A DNA stretch of 13,083 nt from Chitinispirillaceae bacterium (GTDB lineage Bacteria; Fibrobacterota; Chitinivibrionia; Chitinivibrionales; Chitinispirillaceae), in contig JAFGOU010000024.1 in the NCBI GenBank assembly GCA_016926315.1, forward strand, positions 1-13,083, read 5' to 3'. Position numbers and translations under genes: made by a program. Positions 7,337 to 13,083 of this stretch are shown here, piece after piece. Under the pieces are notes generated by a model, which had not been told where the DNA came from, did not search any database, and worked only from the letters and a program-made list of their open reading frames with translations. Position 1 is the stretch's first letter; every line of letters begins with the position of its first letter.

Positions 7337-7361
7337 GGTGCCGTGCTACAAGGACACCTTA
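7334..7361. terminator. Possible bidirectional terminator hairpin between convergent genes
   Basis: TAAGGTG (7334-7340) and CACCTTA (7355-7361) form a 7-bp inverted repeat that can extend by two G:C pairs across a one-base bulge. It overlaps the stop of the propeller gene and the last codons of the converging PAAR gene, which stand only 9 bp apart. No long T-run is present on either strand, so termination activity is uncertain. Confidence 0.3.
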
Positions 7362-8434
7362 ACATTGGCTTTTCCCGGCGCGAATGTATCGATGCGCGCC
7401 TTGCCCTGCGAGTCGAGCGTACCTTTTTTAATCTCGCCTGAGGAAAGCGCGATCGAATACCCGGCATTCGCAATGGCGTTACCGTCGTCATCGACCAGGG
7501 AAATTTCCATTTTGTCGCATAAATACAGTATCCCCGACTGCTCCCCCAGATCCCCGATCGTCACCCTGAAGAAGAAAAACGGCCTGGAGAACTTCTTCTT
7601 CGACTCCTTCACCGAGCAGATATTCAAATACTTCTCATCCACCTGCATGGTCCACTGTTTTTCGATTTTTTCACCGCTGACCTGGGCTTCCATGGTTTCG
7701 AGCAGGTGGTCGGTATAGTTGCCGTCGCGAACGAAGATGGAGATGACGGCCTTTTCGCCATTCTCCACGCCGATGGTATCGACCTTCATGGTCACGGGTT
7801 TGCCCACGTCTGCCTCCCGGGCTGACCACTGGGCGTTAACGATGCCCCTGAGCGTGATCCCGTAATCGCCTTCAGGCACGCCGGACCGCTTGATGGCGCC
7901 GCCCAGTACGCCGCCGGATTTTGAGCCGTCGGGGTATTTGAGCACGTAGCGGAGTCCGCCCACGGGCAGGTTGGCCTTGTCGATAAAGCTGAGGTCAAGC
8001 ACGTCGCCGCCGATTTCCGACTCCTTGGGCGCCTGGCCTGCGATCGAGGCTGAGGTGATGGCGCCTATGGCAGCGCTGCCGCCGCCGGCTCCTGCTCCGC
8101 CTCCGCCGCCTCCTCCTCCCCCGCCGCCGCTGCTCTCGCCGATGAGCACGGTCATGCAGCCAAGGATGATGGAGCTGGGAGGACCAACGCAGACGGCCAT
8201 ATCACCCATGCGGGCAGCAGGCTTGCCGCCGATAAGCACGCCCATGGACCCGAGCGTGATCGGGCCGCCCACGTGCGGCACCGGTGCGGGCGCGGGAGTC
8301 ACCATGGGGCAGACGTGCATGTCGCCCATGGTCGCGGCAGGCATGCCGCCGATGAGTACCGTGGGCATGCCGGGACCGGTTATGGTCCCGCCGTGCGCGG
8401 TCATGTCGCCGAGTCGTGCTGCAGGTTTTCCCAT
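7346..8434 (-). CDS. PAAR-domain spike-tip protein with polyglycine linker and Ig-like C-terminal extension
   Basis: The protein has 362 aa. Residues 1-100 are a PAAR domain: 'KPAARLGDMTAHGG' at the start, then the repeated 'GMPTVLIGGMPAATMGDMH' and 'VLIGGKPAARMGDMAVC' units, with H14, H40, C42, H54 and C82 as candidate zinc ligands. PAAR proteins cap the VgrG spike of type VI and related contractile systems and carry effectors. Residues 103-119 are an almost pure glycine linker. Residues 120-362 are beta-rich, with an Ig-like module starting near 'AQWSAREADVGKP' (201-213) and a tail module containing 'KKGTLDSQGKARID' (336-349), both paralogous to the 288-aa protein at 299-1165. No transmembrane segment or catalytic motif is seen, so it is more likely a spike or carrier than a toxin. 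An in-frame TAG 18 nt upstream fixes the ATG at 8434; its Shine-Dalgarno is weak. It is monocistronic and divergent from the YCF48-like gene. Confidence 0.92.
   Translation of the reverse strand: MGKPAARLGDMTAHGGTITGPGMPTVLIGGMPAATMGDMHVCPMVTPAPAPVPHVGGPITLGSMGVLIGGKPAARMGDMAVCVGPPSSIILGCMTVLIGESSGGGGGGGGGGGAGAGGGSAAIGAITSASIAGQAPKESEIGGDVLDLSFIDKANLPVGGLRYVLKYPDGSKSGGVLGGAIKRSGVPEGDYGITLRGIVNAQWSAREADVGKPVTMKVDTIGVENGEKAVISIFVRDGNYTDHLLETMEAQVSGEKIEKQWTMQVDEKYLNICSVKESKKKFSRPFFFFRVTIGDLGEQSGILYLCDKMEISLVDDDGNAIANAGYSIALSSGEIKKGTLDSQGKARIDTFAPGKANVKVSL
8078..8128 (-). repeat. Low-complexity GGN repeat encoding the polyglycine linker
   Basis: The plus strand is a run of CCN triplets (mostly ccg, cct, ccc) that encodes 'GGGGGGGGGGGAGAGGG' on the minus strand, joining the PAAR domain to its extension. 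Such tracts change length by slippage in whole or partial codons. Confidence 0.85.
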
Positions 8435-8632
8435 GGATGGTTTTCTGGACTAAAGGTGTTGAATAAAATATAAATGGTGTTAAACGTTTGCGATAGCATG
8501 AATTTCCACGACAGGGGAATACTTCCCGTATTCGCCGTTGAGTCAGAAACTCAGGTTTGCCTACCGTGCAGCAATAATACTATAATATTGACCACGGCAA
8601 TCTCTTTCCCCCTGGTACCGGTGAGGTGTATG
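8435..8632. other. Divergent regulatory region between the PAAR and YCF48-like genes
   Basis: This 198-bp region holds a cluster of small palindromes upstream of the plus-strand promoter: GGGAA-TAC-TTCCC (8515-8527), overlapping GAATAC-TTCCC-GTATTC (8517-8533), and TGAGT-CAGAA-ACTCA (8539-8553). They could be operator sites or chance. An AT-rich block at 8462-8475 (TATATTTTATTC on the minus strand) may include a -10 box for the PAAR gene, but no clear -35 goes with it. A reading frame open from 8474 lies in this region but lacks a Shine-Dalgarno. Confidence 0.5.
8557..8586 (+). promoter_or_regulatory. Candidate sigma70-type promoter for the propeller gene pair
   Basis: TTGCCT (8557-8562) and a perfect TATAAT (8581-8586) are separated by 18 bp, giving a predicted leader of about 40 nt before the ATG at 8633. 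A TGAGT/ACTCA palindrome ends 3 bp before the -35 box. Confidence 0.55.
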
Positions 8633-10774
8633 ATGAAAACAATGAGGAATCCTGTAGTACTCCATTGGCAGGAATTCATCCTCCTGCTGCATCTTCTTTG
8701 TCTTGGCGCGTTTTCTTTTCCCGATTCAGTATGGACGCTTCAGAATCCCAAGCCAACCATCCGGTCATATTACGGGCTTTCGCTTTTAAAGGACGGAACG
8801 GGCTGGGTGGTCGGCGACAGCGGGTTAATCATCAAAATAACCGGCCTCGGCGATTCGCTTGAAATGCTGCGCAGCCTGGATTCAACGAGACTCTACGGCG
8901 TTGATTTTTATAACGATACTCTTGGGTGGATTTCAGGTGAAAGCGGATTTATGGCAAAAAGCCAGAATGGCGGCCGTACATGGAAAAGAGAGAGTTTTCA
9001 GGTCGGTTATTACTCTCGTATCGAGGCGATCCAGGTTTTTTCGGATCGGGTCGCCTGGGCAGCGGGAAGTGATGGCTCGGTTTTGTGGACCAATACCTCG
9101 GGACAAGAATGGTCGCGGGCCGTTACCTCGAGCACTGGAAGGCTTTCCGATCTCTCTTTTGTTGATACCAAGCATGGATGGGTCGTTTCGGATAAAGCGG
9201 AAATCGCTTATACCGTGAGCAGCGGCAGGGAATGGGAACTGCAAAAAAGCGCAGGCAACAGACGACTCAAGGGCGTTGATTTTACGGACACGCTCAGGGG
9301 ATGGGCGGTTGGGGATACCGGATATATTCTGAAAACCGTCAACGGTGGAGCATCGTGGACCGAGCTGTCGATTCCCACGGCCGACTGGTTTCTGGATGTC
9401 GATTTCATCGACAGCAACCGCGGATGGATCGTCGGCACCAAAGGCCGGATCCTGCGGACCATTAATGGAGGCGGGAGTTGGACCGAGCAACAATCCGGTA
9501 TGTCAACATCTGCTTTGCACCGCGTCGAATTCATGGATTCCCTTCGTGGAATGTGCGTCGGCAGTCATGGAACGATCCTCGTCACGAACGACGGCGGATC
9601 CACCTGGCGTTCTCCGACGGCTAGCATCGATTGCGAACTTCGCAAAGTCCGGTTTTTCGACCGTTTGAACGGGTATGCGGCAGGCGATGGCGGTATGGTC
9701 TGCAAAACGGTCAACGGCGGTGGTACCTGGCTACGATGTCCTGCTGGATCGGCTGTGACGTTGCGCGGACTTTTCTGCCTTGGAAAAGATGACGTGTGGG
9801 TGGTAGGCGATAAGGGGTTCGTTGCCCATACGACCAACGGTGGAACGACATGGGAACAAAAAACGACTGGTGATACAGCGGACCTTAACTGCGTATGGTT
9901 CATCGACCGGTACCGCGGATTTGTTCTTGGGGCGAGATACGGCTTTTTCGTGACCGACGACGGCGGAGCGTCATGGGAAAGGATTTCCACGACTATTCCC
10001 TATACCGCGCTTGACGTGGAGTTCGTCGACTCACTCAACGGTTTCGTCACCGGCGCAAACGGGTGGGTAAGCGTGACTACCAACGGCGGGAAGACGTGGA
10101 GCAAGCGTGAATCCGGTTTGCTGGGCGACAGCGTCTATAGCAGCTTTGTCAGCCCGCAAACAGGATGGATTATCGGCAAGTACGGCGTCATTATGAAGAC
10201 CAGCGACGCCGGCGAACATTGGCAAAAAATCAATCCACCAGCCACCGACACGCTCAATGTCCGTTTAAAGGATATCCGGGCCTTTAACGACTCGGTCGCG
10301 TATATCGCGGGTTTTAATCCGGGAATCGCGTATACCCGGAACAGCGGCGCGACCTGGACGGTTATTAAGGATCTCGGCTACGATTGTTTCAACGGCATTT
10401 ATTTTACGGAAACAGGCGCGGGGTGGGCGGTTGGAGCGAATGGCACCATCATGAGCACCGTTCGTGATTTTTCCGTTTCCCTGCATCGGGAACCCCCAAG
10501 GGGAACACCGGGAAGCAACAGGGGTGTTACCCCAAAAACTGCAGTACAACCGTTTCGGACATTTGAAATTCATGGTTTGTCTGGAAGACGTTATTCCAGT
10601 GGGACCATCGAACCAAACGCGCCAATTACCGGGAAATATTTAGCTACCGGAATGAAGCTGCCGCCCGGGGTCTATATCGTTGTCTATACCGATCCGGACC
10701 AGGGTAAATCAACTGCGATCAGGAGGATCCTTAATGGTTCGCACACTATTCGCATGGTTTCGAAAATCCGCTGA
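8633..10774 (+). CDS. Secreted YCF48-type double beta-propeller protein with C-terminal sorting-like domain
   Basis: I chose the ATG at 8633 (713 aa) because GAGG at 8623-8626 lies 6 nt upstream and the N-terminus becomes a signal peptide ('VVLHWQEFILLLHLLCLGAF'). The frame is open from 8474, but that extension has no ribosome site. The body consists of repeats of about 44 aa with the pattern GWxVGDxGxIxxTxNGGxxW, for example 'RGWAVGDTGYILKT' and 'RGWIVGTKGRILRTINGG'. I count 14 by eye, enough for two seven-bladed propellers. These are YCF48/BNR-like repeats; the plastid YCF48 function in photosystem II assembly is not implied. The C-terminus ('GLSGRRYSSG ... LPPGVYIVVYTD') resembles FCB-group sorting or anchoring modules. 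No catalytic motif is visible, so a surface binding or scaffold role is an inference. The last 41 bp overlap the next gene. Confidence 0.87.
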   Translation: MKTMRNPVVLHWQEFILLLHLLCLGAFSFPDSVWTLQNPKPTIRSYYGLSLLKDGTGWVVGDSGLIIKITGLGDSLEMLRSLDSTRLYGVDFYNDTLGWISGESGFMAKSQNGGRTWKRESFQVGYYSRIEAIQVFSDRVAWAAGSDGSVLWTNTSGQEWSRAVTSSTGRLSDLSFVDTKHGWVVSDKAEIAYTVSSGREWELQKSAGNRRLKGVDFTDTLRGWAVGDTGYILKTVNGGASWTELSIPTADWFLDVDFIDSNRGWIVGTKGRILRTINGGGSWTEQQSGMSTSALHRVEFMDSLRGMCVGSHGTILVTNDGGSTWRSPTASIDCELRKVRFFDRLNGYAAGDGGMVCKTVNGGGTWLRCPAGSAVTLRGLFCLGKDDVWVVGDKGFVAHTTNGGTTWEQKTTGDTADLNCVWFIDRYRGFVLGARYGFFVTDDGGASWERISTTIPYTALDVEFVDSLNGFVTGANGWVSVTTNGGKTWSKRESGLLGDSVYSSFVSPQTGWIIGKYGVIMKTSDAGEHWQKINPPATDTLNVRLKDIRAFNDSVAYIAGFNPGIAYTRNSGATWTVIKDLGYDCFNGIYFTETGAGWAVGANGTIMSTVRDFSVSLHREPPRGTPGSNRGVTPKTAVQPFRTFEIHGLSGRRYSSGTIEPNAPITGKYLATGMKLPPGVYIVVYTDPDQGKSTAIRRILNGSHTIRMVSKIR
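10721..10726 (+). promoter_or_regulatory. Consensus Shine-Dalgarno AGGAGG inside the end of the YCF48-like gene
   Basis: AGGAGG is followed by 7 nt and ATG at 10734. It decides the start of the Reg_prop gene against the upstream TTG at 10680, and implies translational coupling or reinitiation from within the preceding coding region. Confidence 0.85.
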
Positions 10775-12860
10775 TTCCCCGGTCCGCGTCCGGCGCCGTT
10801 TCCGTTCCGGCATGATGCCGCCGGTTCTTCTCTGGGCGTGCATTGCTTTCCAGGATAGCAGCGCGTTCCGCGTCACCTTCGAATCCTATACCGACAAGTC
10901 CGACATCAACGATATTGCCATCCGGAACGACTCGCTGTGGATCGCCACGGGCGGAGGCGTGGTGGTCATTGACCTTGAAGGAAAACCGCTCAGGTATATC
11001 ACCGTTTCGGAAGGATTGCCCGGCAATGCGGTAAAATCGATCAGTTTCGCGCCCCATGGCGCAATGGTGTGTCTCGCGAGCCTTCCTGCCGAATATCGTG
11101 GTGGGACATGGCGATTGTTTCGAAAAACCGACGGGCTGGTCGACGAGGCGGTAACGTGCCTTGCTGTCGATTCCAACGGAGGATACTGGTTCGGTACAGC
11201 GAACAGAGGATTCAGCGTGTTCGATGGAGCGGCCTGGAGAACCTGCGACGGGTTCGACGGTTTGGTATATGACGTCGTGCGGGGAATTACCATTGACCCG
11301 AACGGCCAGGCGTGGATCGGCACACAACGCGGTGTAAGCCGCTTTGACGGCGAGGACTTTACGAATTATACCCAGGACAACTGGGGATTGCACAACAATA
11401 ACGTAACACGAATTCATGTCGACCGCCGCGTGCGCCGATGGTTCACATCAATGCCGTACGGACAGGGTATGTCGATGTTCGACGGCACCGCCTGGAAGGT
11501 TTATACCGCTGCGAATGGATTTTATTCAAATTTCATTACTGCCCTGGCTGAAGGATCCGACGGCAGGTTGTATTTCGGGACGGGGGCCGGTTTGGCGATT
11601 CTTGACGATACGACCTGGAGCCTGTATGAAGGTCGAGATGACGAGTCATTCGTAAAATATCTGGAAGCGCTCGCCGTGGATTCCAGGAACCGGAAATGGA
11701 TGGGCACCTCCTCCGGGCTGTACCTGTTCAACGATACGGTCATTACCTCGGTACCGATCGCCCCTTTCACGCTCAAGAATGATGTATATGCCATCGCCAC
11801 CTGCGTTCCCGGTCAACTCTGGTTTGGTCATGTGACGGGCAGCGGCGGCGTTTCCCGCTGTACGGATGGCGTGTGGACCCTCTTTACTACGGGCAACAGC
11901 GGGTTAGGGGAATATATGGCCAGATGCATTACTGCCGTATCACCTCGCGAAATATGGGTTGGCCATGTGAATAAGGGCGTATCGCGACTCGTCGACACGG
12001 TCTGGACCTCCTTTACGCCCCAGAACAGCAACATTCCGGGCGCCAATGTCATTACCCTGTTCACCGATCGCAAGGGCAGGGTATGGTGCGGCACCGATGG
12101 ATATGGCTGTGCGGTCTACGACAGTATAGGAATCGGTGACAGCCTGCAATGGCTTGCTCCCTATACGACAAGGGAAGGTCTTCCATCAAATAGAATTTTC
12201 GCGATTTCCCAGGATCGCGATGGCGCCATGTGGTTCGGGTCCGACAAGGGTCTTTCCCGGCTTCGAAACGATACGATAACGGTTATTTCCATAGGCGACA
12301 TGCCGGCCGGATGCGGGGTACACAGCATCGCCTTTGACAGCACCTCTTCCATGTGGCTCGCCACGTTGTACGGGGTATTCCGGTGTCAGGGAAATCAATG
12401 GATCCGCTCTACGAACGTTCTGCCGGATACGATGGTTAACTGCGTCGCCGTCGACCGTAAAAACCGTGTTTGGGCGGGTACTATTCGAGGCCTTGCCTGC
12501 TTCGCGGAAGGTTCATGGCGCTCATTTACCTATCTCGACGGTTTGGCGGGTGATGGCATACTCTCCCTGGCCGTAGAAAACGATTCCGTTCTCTGGGTCG
12601 GTACCCTTTCAGGCGCGTCTCAGCTGACCATTAGTGACGACAATGTTTCGGTTTCTTCACGCACATCGCGAACATCCTCACGCAGAGGCCCCTCCCCCAT
12701 ACCCCGTTCCGTTTTTCCGGCTATGAGCACCTATTATACCCTTCAAGGCCGGAAAATAACCGACCCGCACCGCCTTACCGGCGTTTACATACGGCGTGAC
12801 GAAAAAGCACGCCACTGCAGAATCATTGCGTCAATTAACCGCGACGGCAGGAAACAATAG
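10734..12860 (+). CDS. Secreted Reg_prop double beta-propeller protein with C-terminal sorting-like domain
   Basis: The protein has 708 aa from the ATG behind the AGGAGG. The N-terminus is Arg-rich (about 25 residues), then 'MMPPVLLWACIAF' forms the hydrophobic core. Cleavage may be near 'DSSA-FRV'; the 'LWAC' looks like a poor lipobox, so a lipoprotein is not excluded. The body has two-component-regulator-propeller repeats of about 41 aa with the pattern (V)xxIxxDxxGxxWxGTxxGlsxfdgxxW, for example 'AWIGTQRGVSRFDG' and 'AMWFGSDKGLSRLRND'. I count 14 by eye, matching the two seven-bladed propellers that such repeats form in the sensors of hybrid two-component systems. Here there is no membrane segment, kinase or regulator domain after the propellers. 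The C-terminus ('YTLQGRKITD ... LTGVYIRRDEK') resembles the sorting-like tail of the preceding gene. The two genes probably form an operon with matched secreted products. Confidence 0.87.
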   Translation: MVRTLFAWFRKSADSPVRVRRRFRSGMMPPVLLWACIAFQDSSAFRVTFESYTDKSDINDIAIRNDSLWIATGGGVVVIDLEGKPLRYITVSEGLPGNAVKSISFAPHGAMVCLASLPAEYRGGTWRLFRKTDGLVDEAVTCLAVDSNGGYWFGTANRGFSVFDGAAWRTCDGFDGLVYDVVRGITIDPNGQAWIGTQRGVSRFDGEDFTNYTQDNWGLHNNNVTRIHVDRRVRRWFTSMPYGQGMSMFDGTAWKVYTAANGFYSNFITALAEGSDGRLYFGTGAGLAILDDTTWSLYEGRDDESFVKYLEALAVDSRNRKWMGTSSGLYLFNDTVITSVPIAPFTLKNDVYAIATCVPGQLWFGHVTGSGGVSRCTDGVWTLFTTGNSGLGEYMARCITAVSPREIWVGHVNKGVSRLVDTVWTSFTPQNSNIPGANVITLFTDRKGRVWCGTDGYGCAVYDSIGIGDSLQWLAPYTTREGLPSNRIFAISQDRDGAMWFGSDKGLSRLRNDTITVISIGDMPAGCGVHSIAFDSTSSMWLATLYGVFRCQGNQWIRSTNVLPDTMVNCVAVDRKNRVWAGTIRGLACFAEGSWRSFTYLDGLAGDGILSLAVENDSVLWVGTLSGASQLTISDDNVSVSSRTSRTSSRRGPSPIPRSVFPAMSTYYTLQGRKITDPHRLTGVYIRRDEKARHCRIIASINRDGRKQ

Positions 12861-12875
12861 AGCTTTCATTGAAAC

Positions 12876-12902
12876 GCCCTGGCGCAAGAATCTGCCTGGG
12901 GC
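12876..12902 (+). terminator. Possible terminator hairpin after the propeller operon
   Basis: GCCC-t-GGC (12876-12883) can pair with GCC-tg-GGGC (12894-12902) around a 10-nt loop, starting 15 nt after the stop at 12860. The following sequence is only weakly T-rich (CCTGTTTG), so this may be a weak or factor-assisted terminator. A second small hairpin with a UUCG tetraloop (CTAC-TTCG-GTAG, 12926-12937) follows. Confidence 0.3.
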
Positions 12903-13007
12903 ACCTGTTTGCGAAGTTACCAGTTCTACTTCGGTAGGGTTAAATGCAAGAAAATACTTGACAATAGCACAATGCCATTACTTAGTGTCTGTCCGAAAAG
13001 TCCTCCT

Positions 13008-13083
13008 TATGACGTCATACCGGCGAAAGCCGGTATCCAGCTAGCGAAAACGGCCAGAAACCCTGGATTCCGGCGTTCGCCGG
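13008..13083. repeat. Composite inverted repeat (REP/MITE-like), cut by the right edge
   Basis: The left arm CCGGCGAAAGCCGGTATCCAG (13020-13040, 21 bp with its first base) matches the reverse complement of the right arm (13063-13083) at about 19 of 21 positions, separated by 22 bp. Each arm is itself a small hairpin, ACCGGC-GAAA-GCCGGT on the left and CCGGC-GTTC-GCCGG on the right. A perfect 12-bp palindrome TATGACGTCATA (13008-13019) abuts the left arm. Similar 'CCGGCGAAAGCCGG ... TCCAG' hairpins are widespread dispersed repeats in bacterial genomes. The element probably continues past the window. Confidence 0.8.

Noticed and set aside
8126..8434. Membrane segments of a prePAAR-type effector
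   Set aside because: The PAAR protein has the N-terminal AARxxDxxxH pattern, but it belongs to the PAAR domain itself and no hydrophobic helices flank it.
8474..8632. N-terminal extension of the YCF48-like protein from the ATG at 8474
   Set aside because: There is no ribosome site; a good promoter and a GAGG site lie inside it, and only the start at 8633 places the signal peptide at the N-terminus.
10680..10733. TTG start of the Reg_prop gene
   Set aside because: The AGGAGG at 10721-10726 with a 7-nt spacer clearly selects the ATG at 10734.
12915..12950. tRNA-like arm with TTCG loop
   Set aside because: There is only a 4-bp stem with a tetraloop; no cloverleaf can be assembled around it.
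12796..13044. Small open frame overlapping the end of the Reg_prop gene and the terminal repeat
   Set aside because: There is no ribosome site, the composition is mixed, and it runs into a palindromic repeat.

Overview
The window looks like a chromosomal segment of a Gram-negative bacterium of moderate GC content. Two secreted proteins end in a short 'G-R-x ... G-V-Y-I' module that resembles the C-terminal sorting or anchoring tails of the FCB superphylum (Fibrobacterota/Chitinispirillia-like or related lineages). That placement is an inference from protein style only; there is no rRNA or other phylogenetic marker in the window.

Layout. (1) Positions 1-2301, minus strand: an apparent operon, read from right to left. 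It holds a DcrB/DUF1795-family small protein (possible Eag-type chaperone or adaptor), a REP-associated tyrosine transposase (RAYT, HUH/Y1 family) carrying three in-frame palindromes, a 288-aa protein of Ig-like modules, and an unrecognised gene cut by the left edge. The RAYT and the 288-aa gene share an ATGA stop/start overlap. (2) Positions 2302-2656: a divergent intergenic region with a candidate plus-strand promoter. (3) Positions 2657-7336, plus strand: a large protein of 1113 aa without signal peptide, with an OmpA-like domain split by a peptidoglycan-binding segment, followed by a probable zinc metalloprotease domain (HExxHxxGxxD). After it comes a strong intercistronic hairpin and a Sec-exported PQQ-like beta-propeller protein. 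(4) Positions 8434-7346, minus strand: a PAAR spike-tip protein with a polyglycine linker and a C-terminal half paralogous to that of the 288-aa protein. (5) Positions 8633-12860, plus strand: two translationally coupled genes for secreted double beta-propellers, one of YCF48-type and one of two-component-regulator (Reg_prop) type. By eye each has 14 blade repeats, i.e. two seven-bladed propellers. (6) Positions 12861-13083: possible terminator, then a composite inverted repeat (REP/MITE-like) that runs off the right edge.

Reading. The PAAR protein, the PAAR-less paralogue, the DcrB-like protein and the unsignalled OmpA/peptidoglycan-binding/metalloprotease protein fit an effector and spike-accessory island of a type VI secretion or related contractile injection system. 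No structural gene (sheath, tube, baseplate, VgrG, ATPase) is visible here. The most interesting candidate for undescribed biology is the large metalloprotease protein paired with the exported propeller immediately downstream, which could be a cognate periplasmic partner or immunity factor. This pairing is a hypothesis from gene order alone. The double-propeller pair at the right looks like a separate secreted surface system.
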